64,000 bases of DNA from positions 87,452-151,451 of the forward strand of contig CAJORF010000123.1 of the NCBI GenBank assembly GCA_905236985.1, read 5' to 3'. The notes beneath the pieces were generated by a model. It saw nothing but the letters and a program-made list of their open reading frames with translations, made no database searches and was not told the origin of the DNA. This DNA is from an uncultured Bacteroidaceae bacterium (GTDB lineage Bacteria > Bacteroidota > Bacteroidia > Bacteroidales > Bacteroidaceae). A program made the position numbers and the translations under genes. This document shows positions 26,566 through 36,780 of this stretch, piece by piece (the first letter of the stretch is position 1; every line of letters begins with the position of its first letter).

Positions 26566-29475
26566 ATGCAAAACAGTATTCTTAAGCGAAGACTTGCAAA
26601 AGGTGCAAGCTACGCGTGTGCTGCTCTTTTGCTCTTAGGCGGGAGTGCGGGATTCTCGTCGTGTGAGGATAATCTCCTCACAGGCACCCCTACCTGGCTT
26701 GGCAGCAGCATCTACGAAGAGCTGGAGAGCCGAGGTTCGTTCACGCAGACATTGGCTCTAATCAACGACCCCGACCTGTCGGAGACCAACTATCCCGACC
26801 TTTTACGCCGGTCGGGTAGTATGACCCTCTTTGTGGCCGATGACGCGGCGTGGAATCGTTATCTCGCTCAGCGCGGTTTATCTTCTGTCAGTCAGTTGTC
26901 TAAGTCGGAGAAAAAGAACCTCCTGAAGGCAGCTATGATCAACAACGCCTACTTGATTGAGTTGCTCAGCAACACGCCGGGTGATCCTCCCACAGAGGGA
27001 GCCTGCATCCGCCGCTCCTCACGTGCTGATGTGACAGACTCCGTGCTCGTGATGTACAACAAGGATTTCCCCGAGCTCAACCCCAACCGCATCGATGCCG
27101 ATGGTAACCAGACTGACTTTTGGGCTGTCGTCCGCAACCGTCCCGCCATCAAAGTCATCGACCGCTACATTCAGGACGGCAGCTACTCTGACGATGCGAA
27201 GCCTATGGTTCATTTCTTGCCTAAGTATTTGTCGCAGAACAATATCACAGGTGAAGACCTGGAGCTGCTGACCAATGGCAAGATCAAGAATCAGGCTGGT
27301 AGCACAGAGCGCAGCTACGTGAACGGTCTGCCCATTGCCATGAATGATGGCAGATGGCCCGAGAAGGATGTGGAAACCGATGGCTCAGCCAAGAAGTTCT
27401 TGCAGGACATCACCTGCCAGAACGGTTATATCCACGTGCTCGAAGAGGTTCCTGAGCAGCTCAGCAGTATGGCTAACATCATTCACTCGAAGCCTCAGTT
27501 CAGCATCTTCAGTGAACTGCTTGACCGCTATAGCTATCCTTACTTCCTGACCGTTCAGGAGCAGGACGGCCATCGTGACTCGCTGTTCACGAAGCGTTAC
27601 TTTAACACCTCTGGTAATCATGCACTGAAGACCGTCATCGAGACGGAGCGTGCCGTCAACGGAATCTCCTTCGACCCAGGATGGAACACCTATGTGCTCT
27701 ACACCAGCGGTAACCGCTACACGATGGCTGAAGACGCAGCTGCTATGATGGTGCCGACCAACGACCAGATGCAGGCTTATCTGCACGGCGCAGGCTCTGC
27801 CATCGGCTCCAAGTACGGTTACGATTGGAAGAACGTTCCAGACAATGTTGTCCTCGACTTCATTAACAACTGTATGCAGGTGAGCTTCCGCAACACCGTT
27901 CCCAGCAAATTCCGTTCCGTCAAGAATACGGCAGCTGACGAGATGGGAATGACCACGGCAGATGTTGACAGCTGTTTCATGGCGTGCAACGGTGTCGTCT
28001 ATCAATTAAATAAGGTGTTCGTTGCTCCTGAGCATCAGTCGGTGTTCTTCCCCTGTATCCTTCGTTCTGACGAAGACCTCAACACCATCTACACGACCAT
28101 CGCCGATAAGCGCTATGAGAACCACGCCATTTGGACGGTGTCTGGAGAGTATAACTCTTATGTGAACTCCATGAGCAGCTCATACAGTTTCCTTATCCCA
28201 CGCGATGATGTGAAGACCAAGGTACAAGAAATCTCCGAGAAGCCCTTCTTTGAATACATCGATCCCTATTCGTTTACGACCTCCACGCACGTTGGTTATC
28301 GCTTTTACGTCGATCCCACTCAGACGAAGTTCCCCGTCAGTGCTATCGCGTTCGAACTGGATTCTCTCGGCAACATCTCCAACAAGAAAGCCCCCAACTC
28401 CTACCAGCTCTCCAACGACCCAGGTCTGAAGATTGTCAACAATCGTCTGCGTGACATCCTCGATAACATCATCGTTGTTCATGGCCAGCGTGGTGCTCAG
28501 ACCTTCCATGAGGGGCAAGAGATCTACCTCAACAAGGCCGGCGGCCCCGTGAAGGTGCAATTTACCGGCGGCAAGGTGAGTGGTATCGCAGGTTCGCGTC
28601 AGGCAGAGATGGGTGTTTATATTCCCGTTGATCCTGAATACACCTTTGACCAGACCTTGCAGGGTAATGGTGTCGCCTATCTGCTTGACTCCATCCCGCA
28701 GAGCACGCTGACCAGTCCATTCAAGGTGATGACCGACACGACGAACCATCCTGAGTTCAAGGAGTTCGCCCGCCTGCTGCGCACCAGCTCCTTCGTGACA
28801 CAGCCCGGTTCGCTCTATGAGGGTCATTCTACCATCGACCAGGCCATCACGCTGATGAATAACTACCACTACACGGCTTTCATTCCTCAGAACGAGGCCA
28901 TCACCCGTTTGGTGGAATCAGGCAAGCTGCCCACTGTGGATCAGTCTGACGAATGGGCTGACTTCCGTGAGGCACTCAGCATCTATGCTACTGAGCATCA
29001 GGCTGACCTGACCGACGAGGAGAATGCCGTTATCGACTCCCTCACCGATATGGCCAAGGCTTACGAGGCTCGTATCCAGGATGTCATCGACAACTTCGTG
29101 CGCTACCACATTCAGGACGGATCCGTCTATCTCGGCGGTGCAGACTCCACGGGTGTCTATGAGACTCAGGTGCTCGACACTGCAATGAACCGTTTCCGTC
29201 GCCTCGAAGTGTCGAACTATCAGAAAGTGATGCGGGTCACTGATCTCACGGGACAGACCGCCAACGTCATCAATGGCGATGACAGCAATCTCATGGGCCG
29301 TCAGTATTTCTTCACCACCGACAAGCTCATCTACAGCTCTGCCTACGCCGTCGTCCATTTGATCGACCGCGTCCTTTCCTACGGCGATGAGCAGTTCCTC
29401 CCCGAGGGCTTCCCCAAGCCTGATTATCCCGAATGGTTACCCAAGCCCTCACTTAATAAGCCCAGAAGAAGATGA
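26566..29475 (+). CDS. fasciclin (FAS1)-domain lipoprotein, operon gene 1
   Basis: A 969-residue lipoprotein with lipid attachment at Cys33 (GFSSC). It contains repeated FAS1-like domains: the H1-type strand-helix motif appears as MTLFVADDAAWNRYL near residues 86-100 and as YTAFIPQNEAITRL near 769-782, with further related segments between. FAS1 domains mediate protein or carbohydrate contacts in adhesion proteins. No catalytic motif is visible. The gene overlaps the following susC by 4 nt (ATGA), which implies coupled translation and suggests that its product works with that SusC/SusD complex, for instance as an accessory surface-binding lipoprotein. The ligand is unknown. Confidence 0.8.
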   Translation: MQNSILKRRLAKGASYACAALLLLGGSAGFSSCEDNLLTGTPTWLGSSIYEELESRGSFTQTLALINDPDLSETNYPDLLRRSGSMTLFVADDAAWNRYLAQRGLSSVSQLSKSEKKNLLKAAMINNAYLIELLSNTPGDPPTEGACIRRSSRADVTDSVLVMYNKDFPELNPNRIDADGNQTDFWAVVRNRPAIKVIDRYIQDGSYSDDAKPMVHFLPKYLSQNNITGEDLELLTNGKIKNQAGSTERSYVNGLPIAMNDGRWPEKDVETDGSAKKFLQDITCQNGYIHVLEEVPEQLSSMANIIHSKPQFSIFSELLDRYSYPYFLTVQEQDGHRDSLFTKRYFNTSGNHALKTVIETERAVNGISFDPGWNTYVLYTSGNRYTMAEDAAAMMVPTNDQMQAYLHGAGSAIGSKYGYDWKNVPDNVVLDFINNCMQVSFRNTVPSKFRSVKNTAADEMGMTTADVDSCFMACNGVVYQLNKVFVAPEHQSVFFPCILRSDEDLNTIYTTIADKRYENHAIWTVSGEYNSYVNSMSSSYSFLIPRDDVKTKVQEISEKPFFEYIDPYSFTTSTHVGYRFYVDPTQTKFPVSAIAFELDSLGNISNKKAPNSYQLSNDPGLKIVNNRLRDILDNIIVVHGQRGAQTFHEGQEIYLNKAGGPVKVQFTGGKVSGIAGSRQAEMGVYIPVDPEYTFDQTLQGNGVAYLLDSIPQSTLTSPFKVMTDTTNHPEFKEFARLLRTSSFVTQPGSLYEGHSTIDQAITLMNNYHYTAFIPQNEAITRLVESGKLPTVDQSDEWADFREALSIYATEHQADLTDEENAVIDSLTDMAKAYEARIQDVIDNFVRYHIQDGSVYLGGADSTGVYETQVLDTAMNRFRRLEVSNYQKVMRVTDLTGQTANVINGDDSNLMGRQYFFTTDKLIYSSAYAVVHLIDRVLSYGDEQFLPEGFPKPDYPEWLPKPSLNKPRRR

Positions 29476-32400
29476 AAACGCTCAGATATTATATTACCGC
29501 AAGCCTGATGCTGGTGTCAACACTGGCTATGGCTCAGATCTCACGTATCAGTGGTACGGTCAGCGATGACTTCGACGTACTGCCTGGCGTGAATGTGGTC
29601 GAGATTGACGCATCGAATCGTATGGTCAATGCGACCGTGACCGATATGAACGGTAACTTCGTTCTGCCCATCAAGAGTGCCAAGAATAAAGTGAAGTTCA
29701 GTTTTATGGGCTATAAGACACAGGTCTTACCCATCAACAAGTCCGTCATCAAGCTTACCATGGAAGAGAACACCAAGATGATGAAGGAAGTCGTCAAGGT
29801 GGCTGACAAGAAGCTGAAAACCTCAGGTCTGGCTATCCCCGAGCGAGAAGTCAGCTTCTCGGCACAGGGCATCTCTGCCAAGGAATTCGAGGGACTCGGC
29901 ATCACCTCCGTCGATGAAGCCCTGCAGGGACGTATTGCCGGTCTGGATATCGTCGCCAACTCCGGTGACCTCGGTGCCGGCACGAGTATGCGTCTGCGCG
30001 GTGCTTCTACCGTTTCTACGCTCACCAGTAATGAACCGCTCATCGTTGTTAATGGCAACGTCTGGAACGTTGACCTCTCTGACTTCGATACCGCTACGGC
30101 CAACGACGAGAAGTTTGCACAGCTTCTCAATGTGAACACTGAGGATATCGAGGATATCAAGGTGCTCAAGGATGCTGCCGCGACGGCCATCTGGGGTTCT
30201 CAGGGTGCTAATGGTGTCATAGAGATCACCACAAAGCGCGGTAGCCGCGGTGCGCCGCAGGTGACTTACTCCGTCAAACTGACTATGACCCATCAGCCAA
30301 AGGGCATCTCATTGCTCAATGGTGACCAATACACTATGCTATTGAAGGAAGAGTACTTCAATCCCGAGCAGCGTACGTTCATCGGCGGTGTGCAGGAGTT
30401 GAACTACAACGAGAACGACTCTGAGTTCCTTATGTTCAATAAGAACACCGACTGGGTTGATCTCGTCAGCAAGAATGGTCTTCGTCAGAACCACTACATC
30501 AGCGTTTCCGGTGGCGACGAGAAGACCCTGTTCCGCATCTCCGGCGGTTACGACCATGAGACAGGTACCATCATCAAGCAGAAGCTCAACCGCTTCTCTA
30601 CACGTATGGCCCTTGACTACTATGTCAACGACCGCATCAAGATCATGTCCAACTTCTCGTTGACTTACACTAAGAACAACCGTAACTACGACGGCCTGTT
30701 GGGTATCGCTTACACCAAGATGCCTAACCTTTCGCCCTATCGCTACGAGCGCGACGAGAACGGCAACGAGTACAACACTGGCGAGTACTACATTGTTCCG
30801 CAGTATGCCTTCACTAACCACGGTCAGCTCTCTGCCGATGACAGCAACAAATTCAACGACCAGCGCAATTCTCATAACCCGCTGGCCAGTGCAGACTTTG
30901 CCAAGAATACACAGACAACCTACGACATCTCGCCTGAGTTGGAGCTTGAATACAAGCTGCTCGGTCTCGACGATGAGCACCATCAGCTACGCTACAACGG
31001 CCGCGTTGTCATGAACGTCTATAACGACTACACTGACCAAAGTTTTCCCCGTTCGCTGCTCAGCACCAGCTATTACAACACAGGAACGGCCTACAGCTAT
31101 AGTCGCAAGAACCTGGCTTTCACGACCACGCACACCTTGACTTTCCAGCCGCACTTCAAGAACGAAGACCACTACATGCAGATGCTCGGACGATTCCAGC
31201 TCGTCAGCGGTAGCTCCAGCAGCCAGAGCACTGACGTCAATCGTCTGCCCAACCGTCTGGAATCCGTCACCTCGGGTGCTCACGTCACAGGCATGGGCAG
31301 CGGCTTCAGTGAGTGGCGTTCGCTCTACTACACTTTCTCCACGCACTACTCTTACAAGAAGCGCTACGTTCTGGCTTACTCCATGCGTGTCGATGCCACG
31401 ACGAAGTTCGGTCCCCGCAGCCGTTGGGGTGTCTTCCCCGCTGTATCTGCCAAGTGGCTGATCATCGAGGAGCCTTGGATGCACGTCGTGCGCGAGAAGG
31501 CCAAGATGAACCAGCTGGCTATCCGTCCAGGTTGGGGCCGCGTAGGTAACCCACCGACTGCTGACTATCTCTATATGAATATGTATTCCCCAGGTTCCAC
31601 TTATCTGAATGTCCGTTCGATGAATCCCAGCGGTCTGAAACTGACAGACTTCCGTTGGGAGAACATCTACACTTGGAACCTTGGTATCGACCTTGGCTTC
31701 TTCGACGATCGTCTGAAGGTTGTCGTGGATCTTTATCAGCGCACCACGAAAGATATGTTGATGGCTAATGCCGGTATTCCGACATCCAACGGTTGGGGTA
31801 GCCTCGCCTACAAGAATGTCGGTGACATGAAGAACCAGGGTTGGGAAGTGCAGATCAATGGCGACCGCCTCCTCAAGAAGGGAAAGTTCTCTGCTGACCT
31901 CTATGTCAACTTCGCCAACAACCGCAACGTCATCACCAAGATGGACCCCCTTATCCTCAAGTCGCTGAACATCGACTGGACAGAGGGCAACCGCAGCGTG
32001 CTCCAGCGCGTGCAGGTCAACAACCCGTTCGGTTCCATCTACGGCTTCCGCAGCAAGGGCGTGTACCAATATAATTTTAATACCGCGCGTGACCTCGCTC
32101 GTGCTGATCGTGCCAATGGCACCAATGTCCTCCAAGAGTACATCGACGCTGGACGCACATACCCCATCGCTATCGGCGAGAGCGGCGAATACGTCAAGGA
32201 TGCCAAGGGCGATCCCGTGCAGATGCGTTTCTGCTACAAGACGGAAACCAACTCCGGCTACTATTTCAAAGGCGGCGATGCTATCTATGAGGATATCAAC
32301 CACGATGGTAACATCAACCAGCTCGACCTCGTCTATCTCGGCAACTCACTGCCGCGCCTCACGGGTGGTTTCGGTTTCACGCTCCACTACGACCGTTGGG

Positions 32401-32846
32401 CTCTCCGTGCCAACTTCAACTATCGTATCGACTACGATATCTTGAATATGGCCCGTCTGGATATGGAAGCCATGGTGAGCAACAACAACCAGAGCCAGGC
32501 TGTAAACTACCGCTGGCGTAAGGAAGGCGATCAGACTTCTATTCCACGCGCCATGTACGGTAGCAGTTCCAACTACAACACGCTCATCAGCGACCGCTTC
32601 GTCGAGGATGGCACGTTCCTCCGCCTGAACTATTTGCAGCTGAACTACAGCTTCGATCCAAAGAAGTTGAAGAACTGGCACATGAAGACCCTGAACTTCT
32701 ACGCCAGTGCCAACAACTTATTCTGCCTGACAAAGTATTCCGGTGTTGACCCGGAAATCGGTTATGGAGGTTACGGTGTTACTACCGATAATTCCAAGAC
32801 CCCGCGTTCCAAGTCATATACTATAGGTCTCACCATTGGTTTCTAA
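29472..32846 (+). CDS. SusC-type TonB-dependent transporter 1
   Basis: A 1124-residue outer-membrane transporter. Signal peptide (1-21, ending LAMA), then a carboxypeptidase-regulatory-like beta domain (about 24-100, ISGTVSDDFDVLPGVNVV), the TonB plug domain (about 125-245, with VDEALQGRIAGLDIV, MRLRGAST and AAATAIWGSQGANGVIEITT) and a 22-strand barrel ending in the C-terminal Phe typical of outer-membrane proteins (GLTIGF). SusC proteins import oligosaccharides or other large nutrients with energy from TonB, capped by a SusD lid. It starts within the stop of the FAS1 gene and is followed by a susD after 18 nt. The substrate is not deducible. Confidence 0.95.
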   Translation: MKTLRYYITASLMLVSTLAMAQISRISGTVSDDFDVLPGVNVVEIDASNRMVNATVTDMNGNFVLPIKSAKNKVKFSFMGYKTQVLPINKSVIKLTMEENTKMMKEVVKVADKKLKTSGLAIPEREVSFSAQGISAKEFEGLGITSVDEALQGRIAGLDIVANSGDLGAGTSMRLRGASTVSTLTSNEPLIVVNGNVWNVDLSDFDTATANDEKFAQLLNVNTEDIEDIKVLKDAAATAIWGSQGANGVIEITTKRGSRGAPQVTYSVKLTMTHQPKGISLLNGDQYTMLLKEEYFNPEQRTFIGGVQELNYNENDSEFLMFNKNTDWVDLVSKNGLRQNHYISVSGGDEKTLFRISGGYDHETGTIIKQKLNRFSTRMALDYYVNDRIKIMSNFSLTYTKNNRNYDGLLGIAYTKMPNLSPYRYERDENGNEYNTGEYYIVPQYAFTNHGQLSADDSNKFNDQRNSHNPLASADFAKNTQTTYDISPELELEYKLLGLDDEHHQLRYNGRVVMNVYNDYTDQSFPRSLLSTSYYNTGTAYSYSRKNLAFTTTHTLTFQPHFKNEDHYMQMLGRFQLVSGSSSSQSTDVNRLPNRLESVTSGAHVTGMGSGFSEWRSLYYTFSTHYSYKKRYVLAYSMRVDATTKFGPRSRWGVFPAVSAKWLIIEEPWMHVVREKAKMNQLAIRPGWGRVGNPPTADYLYMNMYSPGSTYLNVRSMNPSGLKLTDFRWENIYTWNLGIDLGFFDDRLKVVVDLYQRTTKDMLMANAGIPTSNGWGSLAYKNVGDMKNQGWEVQINGDRLLKKGKFSADLYVNFANNRNVITKMDPLILKSLNIDWTEGNRSVLQRVQVNNPFGSIYGFRSKGVYQYNFNTARDLARADRANGTNVLQEYIDAGRTYPIAIGESGEYVKDAKGDPVQMRFCYKTETNSGYYFKGGDAIYEDINHDGNINQLDLVYLGNSLPRLTGGFGFTLHYDRWALRANFNYRIDYDILNMARLDMEAMVSNNNQSQAVNYRWRKEGDQTSIPRAMYGSSSNYNTLISDRFVEDGTFLRLNYLQLNYSFDPKKLKNWHMKTLNFYASANNLFCLTKYSGVDPEIGYGGYGVTTDNSKTPRSKSYTIGLTIGF

Positions 32847-32864
32847 ACAAGCAATACATTCATC

Positions 32865-34640
32865 ATGAAAACGTTTAACTATATCATAAAAAGCGGCGCA
32901 ATGCTGGCTCTGCTGTGCCTTGTGCTGACTGGATGCGGAGACTTTTTGGAAATCACGCCGCGCGACCAGGTCACGGAGGACAATTTCTGGAACGAGAAAG
33001 CCGACATCGACCAGATGGTAGCTGGGTGCTACGCTTCCATGCAAGCGGATGCCTTCATCCGTCGTTGCATCGTCTGGGGTGAGCTCCGCAGCGATAATAT
33101 CTACCCGGGTGCTAATGCTCAGAATAACGAGAACATCTATCAGGCACTCCGCGAGAACCTGCTCACGACGAACGAATACGCCAACTGGGCTTCGTTCTAT
33201 GCCGTCATCAACAAATGCAACACCATCATCGAGAAGGCTCCCGAGGTCAGCCTCAAGGATCCTTCTTATCGCGCCAGCGACGTGAATGCTACCATCGCTG
33301 AGATGACCGCGTTGCGTTCCCTCTGCTACTTCTATCTCATCCGTGCCTTCGATGAGGTTCCTTTCACCCGCGAAGGTGTCGAGCAGGAGAATAAGGTGAC
33401 TTACCTTCCCGCCAGCTCTTTCGACTACATCCTCGGTGAGATTATCGCCGACCTCGAGAGTGTCAAAGGCTATGCCCTCGAACACTATGCTGCCATCAAT
33501 TCAAACGATGGTATCGGAGAACGTTACAATAGCAACTGCAACCGCATCACGCGCAGTGCCATCAATGCAATGCTGACTGAGATGTACCTCTGGCAGGGCA
33601 ACTATGACAAGGCCATTGCGTGTGCCGACGAAGTGCTGGCATCCAAGCGTAAGGACTACGACCGCGAATTCAAGAACCAGACTTCGCTTTCCAACACGGC
33701 TCCGCAGTTGGTGGAAGCGCCCCACGGCCTCATCGTACCGCTCTACGTCAACACGCAGGCTAACCCCTCCGTGTCTGCCAACGCCATCTTCGGCACCGGC
33801 AACAGCTTCGAGAGCCTCTTCGAGCTGTCTTACAATCCCAACGGAATCGATGATGCAACTTACATCCATAGTTCTGCATTAGGCACGTTGTTCGGCAACA
33901 ATCTTCCTCAGAATCGAGGAGGCAACAACGGCATCGGCCTGCTGACCGTCAGCCCCACCATCGTGGCTGATGCCCCGACGAACTGGAAGGTGTTCCGTAA
34001 CCAGTACGATGTCCGTTACTACAACAGCTTGAAGTCTGTCGATGCCAACTATGGCGAAGGCAGCATCCGTAAGCTCGTAGCCAACAACTTCTCATTGCTT
34101 GACTTGAGCGGTTCTGTACCTTACAACAACTATTCCGAGAACTCCTTCTCCATCAAGGTGGAAGAGGATCGTAACTGGATCTTCTACCGTCTGACGGACA
34201 TCATGCTCCTGCAAGCTGAGGCTTATCTGATGAAAGCCACCAATGATGAGAGTGAGGAGAACACGGCGTTGCTCGAGAAGGCTTTTGACCTCATCTATTT
34301 GGTGGATCGCCGTTCTATGGTTGACCGCAGCCGCTATCTTTCGGAGAGTTCTCTCGAATCCAAGAATCGCGGACAGCTCATCGAACGTCTCCGTCAGGAG
34401 CGCAATGCAGAGTTGATGTTTGAGGGCAAGCGCTGGTTCGACCTTGTGCGCTACTGCCGTCAGGCTGGCAACCTCGACATCATTCAGAGCACTGTCACTG
34501 CCAAGATCTCAGGCACTGTTTCCTTCCCCTCCATGGCTCATCTCTTCTGGCCATACCACAAGGAGGAATGTCAGAAGAATCCCAACCTCGTACAGAAATC
34601 CATCTACGGCGAGGGCAAACAAACCTTTGAGTTAAATTAA
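32865..34640 (+). CDS. SusD-type substrate-binding lipoprotein 1
   Basis: A 591-residue surface lipoprotein with lipobox LTGC (Cys24). The N-terminal SusD motifs GDFLEITPRDQVTEDNFW and the TPR-like helices (ALRSLCYFYLIRAFDEVPF) are clear, and the C-terminal part has the RagB/SusD block RLRQERNAELMFEGKRWFDLVRY. SusD forms the hinged lid over SusC and contacts the nutrient at the surface. It pairs with the SusC encoded 18 nt upstream. The next fasciclin gene starts 16 nt after its stop. The bound ligand is unknown. Confidence 0.94.
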   Translation: MKTFNYIIKSGAMLALLCLVLTGCGDFLEITPRDQVTEDNFWNEKADIDQMVAGCYASMQADAFIRRCIVWGELRSDNIYPGANAQNNENIYQALRENLLTTNEYANWASFYAVINKCNTIIEKAPEVSLKDPSYRASDVNATIAEMTALRSLCYFYLIRAFDEVPFTREGVEQENKVTYLPASSFDYILGEIIADLESVKGYALEHYAAINSNDGIGERYNSNCNRITRSAINAMLTEMYLWQGNYDKAIACADEVLASKRKDYDREFKNQTSLSNTAPQLVEAPHGLIVPLYVNTQANPSVSANAIFGTGNSFESLFELSYNPNGIDDATYIHSSALGTLFGNNLPQNRGGNNGIGLLTVSPTIVADAPTNWKVFRNQYDVRYYNSLKSVDANYGEGSIRKLVANNFSLLDLSGSVPYNNYSENSFSIKVEEDRNWIFYRLTDIMLLQAEAYLMKATNDESEENTALLEKAFDLIYLVDRRSMVDRSRYLSESSLESKNRGQLIERLRQERNAELMFEGKRWFDLVRYCRQAGNLDIIQSTVTAKISGTVSFPSMAHLFWPYHKEECQKNPNLVQKSIYGEGKQTFELN

Positions 34641-34656
34641 GCGTAATCTTACGACA

Positions 34657-36744
34657 ATGAAAAAGCTATATCAAACAGCTCAAAGCTATGTATTCATAGC
34701 CTTAGCGATGCTCACACTCAGCCTCGTATCGTGCTACGATGACGTATCCGGCGACGATCTCTACACCTACAAGGCAGAGATGTTGAGTGACTATATCCGC
34801 GATAATGCCGAATACTCGGAATTCGCCAAGATCGTCGCGAAAGCCGGCAAGATGGAATTGTTGTCCACATACGGTCGTTACACCTGCTTCGCCCCCACTA
34901 ATGAGGCTGTCCAAGAGTATCTTAAGTCCGTTGGCGTAGCATCCGTCGATGCTCTCTCTCCTGAGGACTGCGATACCATCGCCAGCACGCAGATTGTGGA
35001 TCGCATCTATTCCACGGCAGACCTCATGAGTCTCGTCGGAGGTTTCATCCCCGAAACCAACCTCCTCGGGCGCAACCTCTCCATTGAGCAGCTGCCTGTT
35101 ATCGAGGACGGCGATACCGTCAACACTACGTTCCGCATCAATCGTTCTGGTCTCGTCATCATTTCCTTGGCCAATGACTCTGTGGAGAACGGTATCGTTC
35201 ATCCCATCAGCAAGCTCATTCGTTCCTCCAATGAGACACTGCCCACCATCATGAATGAGGACGATGCCATTAGTATCTTCAACACTTGTATTGAACTTAC
35301 GGGTCTCGAGAACAAGCTGCAGCGCATCCAAGACGTCTCTTACGACCCGAACGACTACGAGTATATGGAAGGTCTCTACCGCTCACATGAGCATCAGAAC
35401 TACTGCCATGTGCCAGAGACGCGCAAGTACGGCTACACCGTCTTTGCAGTGCCTGACTCCATCCTCAGCCAGGTCTATAACATCAACAAATGGGAGGATC
35501 TCTACGACTACGCTTGCTCCAAGTACCCCGAGGGTGCCGGTGAGTCCTACTACGGCAAGGATCGCGAAGCCCTTAGGGATGAGCGCAACCCGTTGTACAA
35601 GCTGATGGCCTACCACATGCTCGACCGCAAAGGCCTCTACAACAAGCTCTACACCAATTGCACTATCTTCCGCAACGAGATCAACCCGACGGAGTGGTAC
35701 GCTACGATGAACCCGCTTTCGACTTTGAAAGTGGAGTATGTCTATGCAACCAATAAGTTCCGTGGCGACTCACAGATCCGTTCGCTCTACCTCAACCGTA
35801 TGTACGACCCCGACCGTCCAGGTCTCACCATGCGAGGAGCCATCGTTAGTCCCACTGTCCGCGAGGGCTTGACACAGCAGGCTGTCAACGGTATCTACTA
35901 TTACATTGACCGCCTCATCGATTACGGTCAGGAGACTCAGGAGAAGGTGTTCAACACCCGCATCCGAATGGACTTCTACGATTTCTGGCCTGAGCTGATG
36001 AACAATGACATCCGCACCTCCGAAACGGGTCTGGCTGAGCCCACTAACAGCAAGGAGGCCAGCTGCCGCAACTACATCTTCCCGCACGGCTACTTCGACA
36101 ATGTCGAGACCAACGAGGACGGTGACTTCATCTACCAAGGCTGCCGCAACTACTATTGGAGCTATGAGGGCGATGAGTTCAACCTCCGTTCCGATGCCAA
36201 CGTCTATGACATCACCTTCAACCTGCCCTCCGTGCCTACCGGACAGTATCAGATACGTCTCGGCTTCTGTCTGATTCCGACACGAGGCATTGGTCAGTTC
36301 TATATCGATGGTATGCCGCAGGGTATTCCTCTCGATATGCGTGGTAACGGCGGTAACTTCTCCGGTGTTTGGGAAAACCGCGTCGGCTGGAAGAGCAACT
36401 ACACCAACCTCTCAGAAGAAGCCAAGAAGCAGACACGTAAGGACCTCCTTAACCAGGGATGGTTCTATGGCCCCAAGAGCGTGCGCAACATCAGTACCGG
36501 TGCCGGCTCCGTCAAGGACGACAACCTGCTGAGCGCGTCCAACTCATCACCCTTCTGTAACAACAACGGCACCGTCCGCCGCCTCATCTATCAGGGGCCG
36601 CTCGACGGCAACGTGCAGCACACGATGCGAATCCGTTCCGTTTATGCCGTCGGTGGAGCTGAGCTTATGTTCGACTACCTCGAAATTGTCCCCAAGAGTG
36701 TCTATGGCATTGAGGGCGAAGGCAAGGGCGAGGACGACCTTTAA
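34657..36744 (+). CDS. FAS1-domain lipoprotein with C-terminal beta domain, operon gene 4
   Basis: A 695-residue lipoprotein, lipobox LVSC (Cys26). Two FAS1-like domains: about residues 38-190 (AKIVAKAGKMELLSTYGRYT and CFAPTNEAVQEYL, a near-canonical FAS1 H1 motif) and about 195-430 (YGYTVFAVPDSIL). The C-terminal part (about 460-690) looks like a jelly-roll or galactose-binding-like beta domain (VYDITFNLPSVPTGQYQIRL, QFYIDG). FAS1 plus a lectin-like fold suggests binding rather than catalysis. Gaps of 16 nt upstream and 36 nt downstream keep it in the operon. A role as an accessory surface glycan-binding protein is inferred. Confidence 0.8.
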   Translation: MKKLYQTAQSYVFIALAMLTLSLVSCYDDVSGDDLYTYKAEMLSDYIRDNAEYSEFAKIVAKAGKMELLSTYGRYTCFAPTNEAVQEYLKSVGVASVDALSPEDCDTIASTQIVDRIYSTADLMSLVGGFIPETNLLGRNLSIEQLPVIEDGDTVNTTFRINRSGLVIISLANDSVENGIVHPISKLIRSSNETLPTIMNEDDAISIFNTCIELTGLENKLQRIQDVSYDPNDYEYMEGLYRSHEHQNYCHVPETRKYGYTVFAVPDSILSQVYNINKWEDLYDYACSKYPEGAGESYYGKDREALRDERNPLYKLMAYHMLDRKGLYNKLYTNCTIFRNEINPTEWYATMNPLSTLKVEYVYATNKFRGDSQIRSLYLNRMYDPDRPGLTMRGAIVSPTVREGLTQQAVNGIYYYIDRLIDYGQETQEKVFNTRIRMDFYDFWPELMNNDIRTSETGLAEPTNSKEASCRNYIFPHGYFDNVETNEDGDFIYQGCRNYYWSYEGDEFNLRSDANVYDITFNLPSVPTGQYQIRLGFCLIPTRGIGQFYIDGMPQGIPLDMRGNGGNFSGVWENRVGWKSNYTNLSEEAKKQTRKDLLNQGWFYGPKSVRNISTGAGSVKDDNLLSASNSSPFCNNNGTVRRLIYQGPLDGNVQHTMRIRSVYAVGGAELMFDYLEIVPKSVYGIEGEGKGEDDL

Positions 36745-36780
36745 TCGCGTATTTCATCTCAAATAAATGATTATTACGTT

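Noticed and set aside
30987..32303. 438-codon minus-strand frame inside the first susC
   Set aside because: Antisense shadow of a clear SusC gene; no recognisable motifs or start signals.
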